Positions 51,559 through 60,955 of a stretch of DNA of 64,000 nt are shown here, one piece after another. Under the pieces are notes generated by a model. The model ran no database searches, was not told the origin of the DNA, and saw nothing but the letters and a program-made list of their open reading frames with translations. The DNA lies in the NCBI GenBank assembly GCA_045588915.1, contig JAZNFA010000002.1, forward strand, positions 51,643-115,642, written 5' to 3'. The stretch's first letter is position 1. The number at the start of each line of letters is the position of its first letter. This stretch comes from RGIG8050 sp045588915 (GTDB lineage: Bacteria > Bacillota > Clostridia > Christensenellales > UBA1242). The translations under genes were made by a program, and so were the position numbers.

Positions 51559-53049
51559 ATGCGTATTCGTAAAGTTTGTATTAAAATTTTAAACAATAAA
51601 GTGACTATTTCTGGTCTGTATCATGATAGCCGTCAGGTTAAAACTGGCGGCCTTTATTTTGCTTTAAACGATTGTCGTTATGTGTCGGAAGCAATTAAGA
51701 ATGGTGCTACAGTCATTGTTAGCAATAATCCATCTATCAAATTACCAGAAAATATTATGCATATAGTTGTTTCAAATGTACGAAAGACGATGGCTTTAGT
51801 TGCTAAGGAATTTTATGGTAATGTTGTTGATAAAATGCGAGTTACAGCTGTAGTTGGGACAAATGGAAAAACAACTACAACTTACATTTTACGCCATATT
51901 ATCGAGATGGCTACTGGTAAAAATGTTGGCGTGATTGGGACAACTGGTATCTTTAATGCTGGCAAAAATTGGGACGGAGTTACTACATTAACGACACCGG
52001 ACCCAATTGATTTGCATCGTGCAATAGCTTGTATGTATCGTAATGGTGTTCGTGATGTTGTGATGGAAGTATCGGCACACGCAATTTATTATGAAAAAAT
52101 TGCTGGCATAAACTTTAACGGTATAATATTTACGAATATTACGCAAGACCATTTGGATTTTTTTCAAACTTTCGAAAATTATAAAAATACTAAATTAAGT
52201 TTTTTTCAAAATTATCAGCAAGGTATTGTTGTTATCAATGCTGATGATGAACACTCTTTATCTGTGGCTGATGCTTTAAGCAATAAAAAAAATTTATCTG
52301 CAATTTCGTTTTCTTTAAAAAATGATACGATAGTAGGAACTGCTCAATGGGCTTTTATTGATGAAGTAATATTAACTGTTTCAGGTAGTAAATTCAGACT
52401 TGGAAAGATAGGTCAATGTTGTTTGTCGTTGCCTGGACTTTACAATGTTTATAATGCAGTAGCAGCAGCCTTATTAACAAATCAATATGGTATAAAATGG
52501 AATACGATTAAGGATGCATTACGGACAATGCCTGCTGTGCCTGGACGTTTTAATGTTTATGATATAAATGGCGTGACAGCTGTGATTGATTATGCTCATA
52601 CACCAGATGGATTAAAGCAGTTGTTAATAAATACGCGTGCAATTTTACCACGTCAGGCAAAACTTTTGGTTGTTTTCGGATGTGGGGGAAATCGGGATCG
52701 GACTAAAAGACCAATAATGGGTAAGATTGCTTACAGTTTGGCAGATTATGTCGTTCTTACAAGTGATAATCCACGAAAAGAAGATCCAAATGTAATTATT
52801 GATGAAATTGAGCGCGGTATCATTACAATGAATACGGTATCTTTGAATGAATATTTAGATGATGAAAATGAAAAAAGATACACACGGGTTGTTGACAGGA
52901 CAGAAGCAATTAAGTTTGCAATTCAAAAAGCCAAAGTAGGAGATGTTGTTGTGATTGCAGGAAAAGGTCACGAAAATTATATGGAAATAAATGAAGAAAA
53001 AATTCCGTATATGGATAGCAAAGTGTTAGATAATATTTTACGGGGGTAA
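51559..53049 (+). CDS. murE: UDP-MurNAc-tripeptide synthetase MurE
   Basis: 496 residues from the ATG at 51559 (a TTG two codons upstream is less likely). Mur-ligase motifs: GTNGKTTTTYILRHI near 103, ITQDHLDFF near 195, DYAHTPDGL near 345 and the amino-acid selector DNPRKEDP near 405. DNPR is the meso-diaminopimelate type, so the peptidoglycan probably carries mDAP. It adds the third residue of the stem peptide. It heads murE-mraY-murD; murF is missing between them. Confidence 0.95.
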   Translation: MRIRKVCIKILNNKVTISGLYHDSRQVKTGGLYFALNDCRYVSEAIKNGATVIVSNNPSIKLPENIMHIVVSNVRKTMALVAKEFYGNVVDKMRVTAVVGTNGKTTTTYILRHIIEMATGKNVGVIGTTGIFNAGKNWDGVTTLTTPDPIDLHRAIACMYRNGVRDVVMEVSAHAIYYEKIAGINFNGIIFTNITQDHLDFFQTFENYKNTKLSFFQNYQQGIVVINADDEHSLSVADALSNKKNLSAISFSLKNDTIVGTAQWAFIDEVILTVSGSKFRLGKIGQCCLSLPGLYNVYNAVAAALLTNQYGIKWNTIKDALRTMPAVPGRFNVYDINGVTAVIDYAHTPDGLKQLLINTRAILPRQAKLLVVFGCGGNRDRTKRPIMGKIAYSLADYVVLTSDNPRKEDPNVIIDEIERGIITMNTVSLNEYLDDENEKRYTRVVDRTEAIKFAIQKAKVGDVVVIAGKGHENYMEINEEKIPYMDSKVLDNILRG

Positions 53050-53050
53050 T

Positions 53051-54031
53051 GTGGATTTTAAAGCTGATTTATGGTTGGTGTTAGTTGCTTTTGTTATGGC
53101 TGTGGTTACAGGACTATTTTTAATTCCGTGGTTACGGCGCTTGAAAGCCGGACAGTCAATTTTAAAATATGTTGATATGCATGCGACAAAATCCGGGACA
53201 CCGACGATGGGTGGTTTGATTTTTATTTTGCCGATTATTTTAATTGCCGCTATTTTTATCAATTGGGATACGCCGTTGTGTTTCATTGTTGTGATTGCAA
53301 GTTGTGGGTATGCGATTGTTGGATTTTTAGATGATTTTTTGAAAATTAAGTATCGCCAAAACTTAGGTTTAAGACCTTATCAAAAAATTATTGGTCAATT
53401 GGGGATTGCTGTTTTGGTTGCAGCCTTTTATTTGCGCAGTAATCCCAGTGGTGAGATTTATGTCCCTTTTCTTAATAGTTTTTGGCAAATTGGTGGAATT
53501 GGTATTTTTATTTTGACTTTATTGGTGTTAATTGCAACAACGAATGCTGTCAATTTAACTGATGGTTTGGATGGTTTAGCTGGTACGACATCTTTAATTT
53601 ATTTAATTTTTATTTATATCATAATTGCTTTAACTGATATCGGCGATGAGGTAACAACAATTGGCAACTTAATTGCAATTGGGATTGGTGCTTTGTTAGG
53701 ATATTTATTGTTTAATACAAAAAAGGCTTCTGTTTTTATGGGTGACACAGGTTCTTTGTTTTTGGGTGGTTTTATCGCTATGATTTCTTTGTTTACTGGT
53801 TTGGGATTTACTTTACTGTTTTTGGGCATAGTTTTTGTATGGTCGGCGTTATCAACAATTTTACAAGTTGGATATTTTAAAATTACTAAAGGAAAAAGAA
53901 TTTTCAAGATGGCGCCATTCCATCATCATTTAGAAAAAAGTGGAATGCACGAATCGAAAATAGTTGCAGTTTATAGTGTAGTTACAATCATCATGGGTAT
54001 TGTGTTAGTTTTATCTGTGATGTATGTTTAA
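53051..54031 (+). CDS. mraY: Phospho-MurNAc-pentapeptide transferase MraY
   Basis: 326 residues, GTG start one base after the murE stop. Ten spans. Motifs TKSGTPTMGG near 45, FLDDFLKIKYR near 95, NAVNLTDGLDGLAG near 160, and the final MAPFHHHLEKSG near 286 are all canonical. It links MurNAc-pentapeptide to undecaprenyl phosphate to form lipid I at the inner membrane face. Confidence 0.97.
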   Translation: MDFKADLWLVLVAFVMAVVTGLFLIPWLRRLKAGQSILKYVDMHATKSGTPTMGGLIFILPIILIAAIFINWDTPLCFIVVIASCGYAIVGFLDDFLKIKYRQNLGLRPYQKIIGQLGIAVLVAAFYLRSNPSGEIYVPFLNSFWQIGGIGIFILTLLVLIATTNAVNLTDGLDGLAGTTSLIYLIFIYIIIALTDIGDEVTTIGNLIAIGIGALLGYLLFNTKKASVFMGDTGSLFLGGFIAMISLFTGLGFTLLFLGIVFVWSALSTILQVGYFKITKGKRIFKMAPFHHHLEKSGMHESKIVAVYSVVTIIMGIVLVLSVMYV

Positions 54032-54055
54032 TGTTTTGTTTTCATAAGCATAAGT

Positions 54056-55363
54056 ATGAAAGCAAAAATTATTGGCTATGGTGTTAGTGGTAAAGCTGCA
54101 GAATGTTATTTAGAAGCACAAGGAATCGAAACAGTCGTTGTACGTGATGCAAGAGAAAAAGTTGGTTTTGATTATGATTTTTGCGTGGTTTCACCTGGTG
54201 TTCCTTTTGCACAAGTTCAAGAAGAAACTGTTCCTGTAGTTCCTGAGGTAGAATTACCATTCTATTGTGATGAAAATATTAAACCACGATGTTTAATCGC
54301 TGTAACAGGAACAAATGGCAAAACAACAATTGTTAATAAAATCTATCAGATGTGTAATTTTGCTAAAGAAAAATCAGTTTTGTGTGGTAATGTCGGTGTT
54401 CCTGTTTCGCGTGTTGCGCATGAAATAACTAATTCTATTGCTGTACTTGAAGTTTCGTCGTTTATGTTGGAGCAAACAAAAATTCTACATCCACAGATTG
54501 CCGTATTAAGTAATATTACACCAGACCATCTAGACCGTCATCAGACAATGGAAGAATATATACGTTGTAAATCACTAATTACAGCACGACAGACACGTTC
54601 GGATTGTTTAATTGTCAATTGGGACGATCTAAATGCGAGAATTGTTGGAATGAACAAAGAACGCTTAAAACAGTCGCAAATTATTTGGTATAGCACAAGT
54701 GAGATTGTACGTGGTTATTATATTTACGATGGTAAAGTATGGGAAAATTTAGGCTGTAGGAAAAGAATTCTTGGTTCGATAAATGCATTAGGAATTATGG
54801 AACATACTTTGTCGAATGCTCTTGCTGTTATTGCTGTGGGACGTCGTTTGAAAATTCCTCTTAATTTAATTTGGCAGGCGTGTGAGTATTCTGCGCAACC
54901 ACATCGTATGGAAATAGTTGCAGATTATCAGGGGGTTGTTTTTTATAATGATAGCAAGGCAACAAATATGGCGGCGACACTCGCTGCAGTTAGAGCTATC
55001 AAGACACCGATGTGTTTAATTTTATGTGGTTTGAGTAAGGGACAAAATTATTATGAATTATTAACGCATTTACCAGATAATGTTGTGCAGGTTTTTGTTT
55101 TTGGTAATATTCAAGAACAAGTAATTAAAATTGCACGAACTTTGGGTTTTAAGCATATTCACGCTGTTACGGATTTGACAAATGCTGTCAAACGCGCAGA
55201 GCAAGTCGTGCCGCGACCTGGTGTGGTTTTATTTAGTCCGAGTGGTAGTAGCTTTGATGAATTTGTAAATTATGAACATCGTGGAGATGAATTCCGAAAG
55301 ATTGTAAAAAATCTTATTCTTCAAGAGCCACAATATTCGCACCCAATTGACGCAAATCTTTAA
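54056..55363 (+). CDS. murD: UDP-MurNAc-alanine-D-glutamate ligase MurD
   Basis: 435 residues. The Rossmann-like N-terminal domain is GYGVSGKAAECYL; the ATP motif AVTGTNGKTTIV is near 81, ITPDHLDRH near 160, FYNDSKATNM near 300 and FSPSGSSFDEF near 392. It adds D-Glu to UDP-MurNAc-Ala. Its last 50 bases overlap the 3' end of the convergent murA. Confidence 0.96.
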   Translation: MKAKIIGYGVSGKAAECYLEAQGIETVVVRDAREKVGFDYDFCVVSPGVPFAQVQEETVPVVPEVELPFYCDENIKPRCLIAVTGTNGKTTIVNKIYQMCNFAKEKSVLCGNVGVPVSRVAHEITNSIAVLEVSSFMLEQTKILHPQIAVLSNITPDHLDRHQTMEEYIRCKSLITARQTRSDCLIVNWDDLNARIVGMNKERLKQSQIIWYSTSEIVRGYYIYDGKVWENLGCRKRILGSINALGIMEHTLSNALAVIAVGRRLKIPLNLIWQACEYSAQPHRMEIVADYQGVVFYNDSKATNMAATLAAVRAIKTPMCLILCGLSKGQNYYELLTHLPDNVVQVFVFGNIQEQVIKIARTLGFKHIHAVTDLTNAVKRAEQVVPRPGVVLFSPSGSSFDEFVNYEHRGDEFRKIVKNLILQEPQYSHPIDANL

Positions 55364-56648
55364 CTATGTCTTGGTGTCCTCGCGCAATGTATTCAGTGTT
55401 CTCAATTGTTGTTGTTCCGTGTGCGGCTAATCCTGCGATAACAAGGGCAACGCCACCACGTAAATCGTGTGCTGTAACAGTTGTTCCAATACAGTTTTCT
55501 TGTGAAGGAAATTGGTAAGAAGTAGGGCATAAATCGGATGTTTTTTGGGCTGAGAGTGTCTGAACGCCTTTAATTTGGGCTTGGTTGCGTTTTATATCAA
55601 TTTTTGCACCTACTTTAACTAGTTCTGGTACGTAGCGAAAGCGATTTTCGAAAAGGTTTTCTGTGATGGTTGAACATCCTGGCGTGAGTGTGGTAAGTAC
55701 GCAAAATTGACTTTGTAGGTCGGTTGGAAAGCCCGGATATGGAGCAGTGTGAATATGAAAATTTTGCCGACGTCGCTGTTGCATAATAATGTGAATGGTG
55801 TTTGTTGTTGTTGTAATTTTTGCACCAACACTTGTGAGTTTGTTGATTAAGTTAGTGTGATGTTCGGGAATGACATTGGTTAAAATGACGTCACCACCAA
55901 CAGTCGCTGTTGCAATGAGATATGAGCCTGTGTTAATACGATCGGGGATTGGCGTGTAATTTGTTCCGTTTAAATTAGTTACGCTACGGATAGTTATAAC
56001 GTCTGTGCCAGCACCTTCAATCTGAGCACCACATTGATTTAAAAAATTACAAAGGTCAACAATTTCAGGTTCTTTGGCTACGCCGTGAATTATGTATTTA
56101 TTTCCTTCGATACCTAATGCTGTAGCTTGTATAATGTTTTCAGTTGCACCAACGGATGGAAAATCTAAACATAGAGTTATTGGTTTGCGATGGTGTCGTG
56201 GTTTATAAGTTGCGTAAATTGTATCTTGCTTGCAATGACATTGCACACCAATTTGGCGTAAGAGTGTGAGGTGTATATCAATTGGGCGATTGCCGATTGC
56301 ACAACCACCTGGTAACGGTAATTCAACCTTGCCAAGGCGTGAAAGCATTGCACCCATAACAAATATACTGCCACGAATCTTAGTGGCAAATTTCTTGTTA
56401 ATAATATGTGTGTTTAATTGATTATTATCGATTTTGACAGTATTGCCTTTAATATTAACCGTACACCCAAGTTCGGCTAGAATATGTAGCATTTGCGTTA
56501 AATCAGATAATTTAGGTACATCATTTAGGTATGTAGTACCACGTACCATAAGGCACGCTGTCATAATTGGTAACAAGCTGTTTTTTGCTCCTTGTAAGCG
56601 AATATGACCTTGCAGTCGTTTACCACCGTTAATTTGTATACGAGACAT
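55314..56648 (-). CDS. murA: UDP-GlcNAc 1-carboxyvinyltransferase MurA
   Basis: 444 residues. GAKNSLLP near 20 (catalytic Lys), LPGGCAIGNRP near 118 with the active-site Cys targeted by fosfomycin, and the C-terminal EYIARGHQDIVKDLRQLGA match the family. It makes UDP-GlcNAc-enolpyruvate, the first committed step to peptidoglycan. It is convergent with murD (50-base overlap) and divergent from ftsQ. On its strand a CATAAT box lies 8 bases before the ATG, another possible leaderless start. Confidence 0.96.
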   Translation of the reverse strand: MSRIQINGGKRLQGHIRLQGAKNSLLPIMTACLMVRGTTYLNDVPKLSDLTQMLHILAELGCTVNIKGNTVKIDNNQLNTHIINKKFATKIRGSIFVMGAMLSRLGKVELPLPGGCAIGNRPIDIHLTLLRQIGVQCHCKQDTIYATYKPRHHRKPITLCLDFPSVGATENIIQATALGIEGNKYIIHGVAKEPEIVDLCNFLNQCGAQIEGAGTDVITIRSVTNLNGTNYTPIPDRINTGSYLIATATVGGDVILTNVIPEHHTNLINKLTSVGAKITTTTNTIHIIMQQRRRQNFHIHTAPYPGFPTDLQSQFCVLTTLTPGCSTITENLFENRFRYVPELVKVGAKIDIKRNQAQIKGVQTLSAQKTSDLCPTSYQFPSQENCIGTTVTAHDLRGGVALVIAGLAAHGTTTIENTEYIARGHQDIVKDLRQLGANIVALEE

Positions 56649-56662
56649 TAATTCATATTATG

Positions 56663-56691
56663 TTGACCTAGTTTTTGGTGTGACTTATAAT
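56663..56691 (+). promoter_or_regulatory. ftsQ promoter, leaderless
   Basis: TTGACC and TATAAT separated by 17 bases, 8 bases before the ATG. It shares the 51-base gap with the murA start region. Confidence 0.75.
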
Positions 56692-56699
56692 ATAATGGA

Positions 56700-57488
56700 A
56701 TGAAGAATCGTGTTCTGTTAACGATGTTAATCATCTTTATCGTACTGTCTTGTATTTGGATAACTTGTGGTACAATTTTTGTTGTGCGTGAAATTGAGGT
56801 TATTGATGTAACAAATGTATTGACCGAAGAAGAAAAAAGTGAAATAGCTTCGCAAAGTGGTTTATTGGGTAAAAATATACTATTTAATTTAAATGAAGAT
56901 AAAATAGCAAAAGAAATTAAATCAGTTGATTCATCAATTAAATTACAGAGTGTTAAAGCTGAATTTCCTAGTCGTGTTGTTTTAAAGGTTTCACGTAGTT
57001 TACCTGTTTATTATGATGCTAAAAATCAAATTTACTTAGATGCTGATATGTGTGTGGTCAAAGAGAATTTATCAGTTAATTATATTGATATTACTAATGC
57101 AAACTTAAATCTGAACCAAAGCACTTACGAATTCGGAGATAAAATTATTGGTAGCGATGAAAGAACTCAGTGTAAAATTGAACAATTAAAAATCGTTGCG
57201 AATTACTTTACTAATTTACAACAGTTTGATATGAAGCAATTTGAAATTTCATACAACGATGATCCTGCATGTGTTGGAGCTAGTTTGGTGTGTTTAAACC
57301 TTGTCATTAAGGACAATGTAGAGTTTGAAATTAAAACATTACCTAGTGATGATTTTTTTAAAGCTTTAGATTTTACTGTACAAATTTATCAGAGAGAAAT
57401 GGTTAATGGTGTTTATAAAACTTTGTTTGATGAATCAAAAGATGTTGTAACTATAATTGGAGATGAGGAATATCGTGAAGAAAAATGA
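56700..57488 (+). CDS. ftsQ: FtsQ/DivIB-like cell-division protein
   Basis: 262 residues. A single N-terminal span (about 5-25, no long cytoplasmic part) is followed by a POTRA domain (EIEVIDVTNVLTEEEKSEIAS near 31, ILFNLNEDKIAKEIK near 58) and the beta domain (VVLKVSRSLPVYYDAKN near 88). FtsQ/DivIB recruits other division proteins at the septum. The short N-terminus and low conservation make the family fit moderate. It overlaps the next gene, so FtsQ and FtsA-like are coupled. Confidence 0.75.
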   Translation: MKNRVLLTMLIIFIVLSCIWITCGTIFVVREIEVIDVTNVLTEEEKSEIASQSGLLGKNILFNLNEDKIAKEIKSVDSSIKLQSVKAEFPSRVVLKVSRSLPVYYDAKNQIYLDADMCVVKENLSVNYIDITNANLNLNQSTYEFGDKIIGSDERTQCKIEQLKIVANYFTNLQQFDMKQFEISYNDDPACVGASLVCLNLVIKDNVEFEIKTLPSDDFFKALDFTVQIYQREMVNGVYKTLFDESKDVVTIIGDEEYREEK

Positions 57489-58557
57489 TTTAATTGCCGT
57501 TTTGTATTTTGATGATACGCAAGTCGTGGGAAGAATTGCAAAAGTTAATTGTGGTCAAAATTTGACAGCGATAGCTACTGTGCGTAAAGAGTATAGTGGT
57601 ATCATGGAAAGTGATTTTACTAACCGTGAAGACTTTACCGAAACAGTTAGTATGGTCATAGAGGAAATGGTTAAGAACGTTAGCAAAGTTCCGTCTGTTT
57701 TGTATATCGGTGTTGCAAACCAATTTTGTCAGGTTCAAACACGTTCTAGTGAAATTGCCTTTGATCGTGTATCAAAAATCAATCGTCATCATATCCAAAC
57801 ACTTTGGGACAGTATTGATTTTGATACAACGAAATCTGAAATTATTCAAAAGCAAGCATTGTATTATAAGCTTGAAGAATATAATGAGGTTTTAATCGAC
57901 GTACTCGGTTCAGCAACCATTGGTGTTGAAATGGTGGCAAGTGCTTTAACGGTAAGTCAAGAGTTTAAGTATTTGTTTGATATGGCAGCAATTCAGCGAG
58001 CTGGTTTTTCAAATTATAAATTTATTTCGCTGGCGGCTTGTGAATTGTTTATGATTCCAGAGAGAGTTCGTGATGCAGGTTGTTCATTAGTGCGTTGCGA
58101 TTTCTTTTCAACATCAGTTGCTAATATTTTGGGTGATGGTTTAACACAATTGTCTCATTTTAATTTAGGCTCAGGATATTTGGTTAATGAGATTGTTGAA
58201 TATTTTAATGTCGATTATGAAACTGCAATGCAGTTATTAGCACAATGTACGCCAACGTATGAAGTTTTATTAGAAGAAAAATATCACGCTAATGGAAAAC
58301 AAATTCCTGCAAGTATTTTTAATAAATTTGTAATGGGTCATTTAAATGACTTTGCTTCACGATTGAATAATTTTGAAACAGCACGTGTTATCTATTTATC
58401 TGGTGGAAATTTCGACCAAATCTATGGGGCTACAAATGTTTTTGCAAATGCTTGTGATCGTACCTTGTTTAAGTGTAAAGATGTTTTGACTGGTGAAATT
58501 GCCTACCCAGAAAACACGTTAAATGCGATGATACGATTTGTTGTGAAGTATAACTAA
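57475..58557 (+). CDS. ftsA: FtsA-like actin-fold protein lacking ATP-binding signatures
   Basis: 360 residues from a GTG at 57475 inside ftsQ. The length, position after ftsQ, and the 1A-1C-2A-2B pattern (GFSNYKFISLAACELFMI, then NFNLGSGYLVNEIVEYFNV-type helix, and VIYLSGGNFDQIYGA near 310) identify an FtsA-like protein. The phosphate-1 loop (normally GLDIGT) reads AVLYFDD and phosphate-2 (normally DIGGGTTD) reads CDFFSTSVA, so ATP binding looks lost. The C-terminal amphipathic membrane helix is also unclear. It may still anchor FtsZ. ftsZ does not follow; comF is convergent. Confidence 0.6.
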   Translation: MKKNDLIAVLYFDDTQVVGRIAKVNCGQNLTAIATVRKEYSGIMESDFTNREDFTETVSMVIEEMVKNVSKVPSVLYIGVANQFCQVQTRSSEIAFDRVSKINRHHIQTLWDSIDFDTTKSEIIQKQALYYKLEEYNEVLIDVLGSATIGVEMVASALTVSQEFKYLFDMAAIQRAGFSNYKFISLAACELFMIPERVRDAGCSLVRCDFFSTSVANILGDGLTQLSHFNLGSGYLVNEIVEYFNVDYETAMQLLAQCTPTYEVLLEEKYHANGKQIPASIFNKFVMGHLNDFASRLNNFETARVIYLSGGNFDQIYGATNVFANACDRTLFKCKDVLTGEIAYPENTLNAMIRFVVKYN

Positions 58558-58582
58558 TGCAATTTAGGGGTAATTGTCGGCG

Positions 58583-59209
58583 TTAAATGACAGTCGCTAT
58601 CGTAAGAATGGCAATATTTTTAATGCCGTTAGTACGTAAAACCTTGGCACATTCTTTTGTTGTTGCGCCTGTTGTGTACACGTCATCAAGCAATAAGATG
58701 TTTCGATTTTTAATTTTCTCAACTTCTTCTGGTAAAACAACAAAGGCTCCTTGTAGGTTCTTAGTACGTGCTGCGATGTCCATATCTTTTTGAATAATAG
58801 TTTTACGGTGACGAATAAGTACTTTTGTCATTATAGGTAGTTTGATATAACTAGCCAATTCTTTAGCAAGAATTTCACTTTGATTATAGCCTCGTTCACG
58901 ATAGCGAGTCTTGTGAAGTGGTACTGGTATAATGATTGGTGGGCTGTCAAAATTTTGTTGAATGTGTTTGAGATAAATTGCTGCAAGATATGGCGCTAAT
59001 GCTTTTGCAATAAAACCATTGTCGCCGTATTTTAATTTTAAAATCATACTACGAATTGGTTCTTCGTAGATAAATGGTGAGTAATGAAAAGTTTGTTGTT
59101 CCGGCATAATCGGCAGGCTATTCATACATTTGGGACAAAGATAAATATTTGTCGATGTACGGATTTCGCCGTCGCAAGCCATGCAAGTAAAATTAGGAAA
59201 CCATTTCAT
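58583..59209 (-). CDS. ComF-family phosphoribosyltransferase-like protein
   Basis: 208 residues. The N-terminal zinc finger CMACDGE---CPKCMNSLP (residues 9-29) precedes a phosphoribosyltransferase fold with IIIPVPLHKTRYRERGYNQSEILA near 92 and the PRPP motif ILLLDDVYTTGATT near 170. ComF is needed for DNA uptake in competent bacteria, acting with ComFA; many genomes keep it without full competence. No other com genes here. Confidence 0.93.
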   Translation of the reverse strand: MKWFPNFTCMACDGEIRTSTNIYLCPKCMNSLPIMPEQQTFHYSPFIYEEPIRSMILKLKYGDNGFIAKALAPYLAAIYLKHIQQNFDSPPIIIPVPLHKTRYRERGYNQSEILAKELASYIKLPIMTKVLIRHRKTIIQKDMDIAARTKNLQGAFVVLPEEVEKIKNRNILLLDDVYTTGATTKECAKVLRTNGIKNIAILTIATVI

Positions 59210-59297
59210 ACGGTATTATACAAGCTGTATGAAAAACGCCAAAATATAATTTACTGGTCAAAATGTGCAATTCAATTTATACTGTAAATAAACTATT

Positions 59298-59693
59298 ATG
59301 AAGATTTCAACAAAGGGACGTTATGCATTACAAGTTATGGTTGAGTTTGCTGACCATGAGGACGAGGTGTTGTCTTTAAAAATGGTGGCTGAAACTCACC
59401 ATATATCATTAAAATATCTAGAACAGATTGTGCAGAAATTAGTTAAGGCTAATTTGTTAGTTAGTTTTCGTGGGGCAAACGGTGGTTACAAATTAAATCA
59501 AAAACCATCTGAAATTACAGTGGCCGCCATTTTAAATGCGACAGAAGGGAGTTTGTCTGTTGTAACTTGTATGGATAAAAATTCGTGTGGAAATAATTGT
59601 CACTGCCGTGTGCGTAAATGTTGGGATAAATTGAATGATTTAATTGATAGTTATTTGCAAAATGTTTCTTTGGCAGAGCTGTTAACAAATTGA
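59298..59693 (+). CDS. iscR: Rrf2/IscR-family iron-sulfur regulator
   Basis: 131 residues. Winged helix-turn-helix (YALQVMVEFADHED, SLKMVAETHHISLKYLEQIVQKL) and a Cys-rich segment CMDKNSCGNNCHC near 94-106 that can hold an Fe-S cluster. It probably senses cluster status and controls the iscS-nifU operon that follows. A TATACT box lies upstream, 14 bases from the ATG. Confidence 0.92.
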   Translation: MKISTKGRYALQVMVEFADHEDEVLSLKMVAETHHISLKYLEQIVQKLVKANLLVSFRGANGGYKLNQKPSEITVAAILNATEGSLSVVTCMDKNSCGNNCHCRVRKCWDKLNDLIDSYLQNVSLAELLTN

Positions 59694-59761
59694 TTAGAAA
59701 ACTCTTTACAAACTTTTTACTTGTAGATATACTATTTCATAGTAAAAAGGTAGGAAATGAA

Positions 59762-60955
59762 ATGCGGTCAATGATTTATTTAGACAATGCTGGAACAACA
59801 AAAGTTAGTGAAAAAGTCAAGCAAGCGATGTTGCCTTTTTTTGATGAATTTTATGGCAACGCTTCTAGTTTATATTCCTTTGGACAACGTGCTAAGGAGT
59901 ATTTAGAAAATGCTCGTGCAATTGTTGCAAAATCTTTAAGTGCTGAAACGAATGAAATTTATTTCACTTCGGGTGGTAGTGAAAGTGATAATTGGGCATT
60001 ATTAACAGCATCGGAAATTGGAAAACGTGAAAAAAAGATGCACATTATATCAACCGTTTTTGAACACCATGCTATTTTACATACATTAAAAAAACTAGAA
60101 AAAAACGGTTTTGAGGTTACATATTTACCTGTATATGAAGATGGAATTGTTAAAATATCGGATTTAAAGAAAGCACTTCGGCCTGATACTTGTTTGGTAA
60201 CAATTATGTTTGCGAATAATGAGATTGGCACAATTCAACCTATTTCAGAGATTGGAAAACTTTGTCGTGAACGTAATATTTTATTCCATACAGATGCTGT
60301 TCAAGCTGCTGGACATGTTAATATTGATGTAAAGGCAATGAACATAGATATGTTGAGTTTATCCGGTCACAAATTCCACGGACCAAAAGGTGTTGGTGCT
60401 TTGTATGCTCGTCGAGGTATTGCCTTGTCAAATTTAATTGAAGGTGGAGCGCAGGAACGTGGTAGGCGTGCTGGGACAGAGAATTTACCAGCAATTTATG
60501 GTATGGCAATAGCATTGCAAGATGCTGTGTCAGAAATAGAAAAAGTAACTGAGTTGGAAACAATGTTGCGCGATAAACTTTTTCAGGCTCTAACATCGAT
60601 ACCACACAGTGCGATTAATGGAAGTCGTGAAAGTAGATTGCCTAATAATTTTAATATGTGTTTCGAAGGAATTGAAGGAGAGAGTTTATTATTGTTGTTG
60701 GATGACGCTGGGATATGTGCTTCATCTGGTAGTGCATGTACTTCGGGTTCGTTGGATCCTTCTCATGTTTTGTTAGCAATTGGAAGACCACATGAAGTAG
60801 CGCACGGTTCGTTGCGTTTAACTTTAAGCAAATTTACAACAGAAGAAGAAATTGATTATGTAATAAAAAAAGTTCCAGAGGTTGTAGAGTATTTGCGTAA
60901 AATGTCACCAGTTTGGGATCAATTAAATAAAGGAGTAAGAAAATATGTTTTATAG
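59762..60955 (+). CDS. iscS: Cysteine desulfurase (NifS/IscS)
   Basis: 397 residues from the ATG at 59762; the preceding frame codons overlap iscR and lack similarity. MIYLDNAGTTKVS at the start, EHHAILHT near 100, SLSGHKFHGPKGVGALY with the PLP Lys near 200, and CASSGSACTSGS with the catalytic Cys near 320. It provides sulfur from cysteine for Fe-S cluster assembly on NifU. It overlaps nifU by 11 bases. Confidence 0.96.
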   Translation: MRSMIYLDNAGTTKVSEKVKQAMLPFFDEFYGNASSLYSFGQRAKEYLENARAIVAKSLSAETNEIYFTSGGSESDNWALLTASEIGKREKKMHIISTVFEHHAILHTLKKLEKNGFEVTYLPVYEDGIVKISDLKKALRPDTCLVTIMFANNEIGTIQPISEIGKLCRERNILFHTDAVQAAGHVNIDVKAMNIDMLSLSGHKFHGPKGVGALYARRGIALSNLIEGGAQERGRRAGTENLPAIYGMAIALQDAVSEIEKVTELETMLRDKLFQALTSIPHSAINGSRESRLPNNFNMCFEGIEGESLLLLLDDAGICASSGSACTSGSLDPSHVLLAIGRPHEVAHGSLRLTLSKFTTEEEIDYVIKKVPEVVEYLRKMSPVWDQLNKGVRKYVL

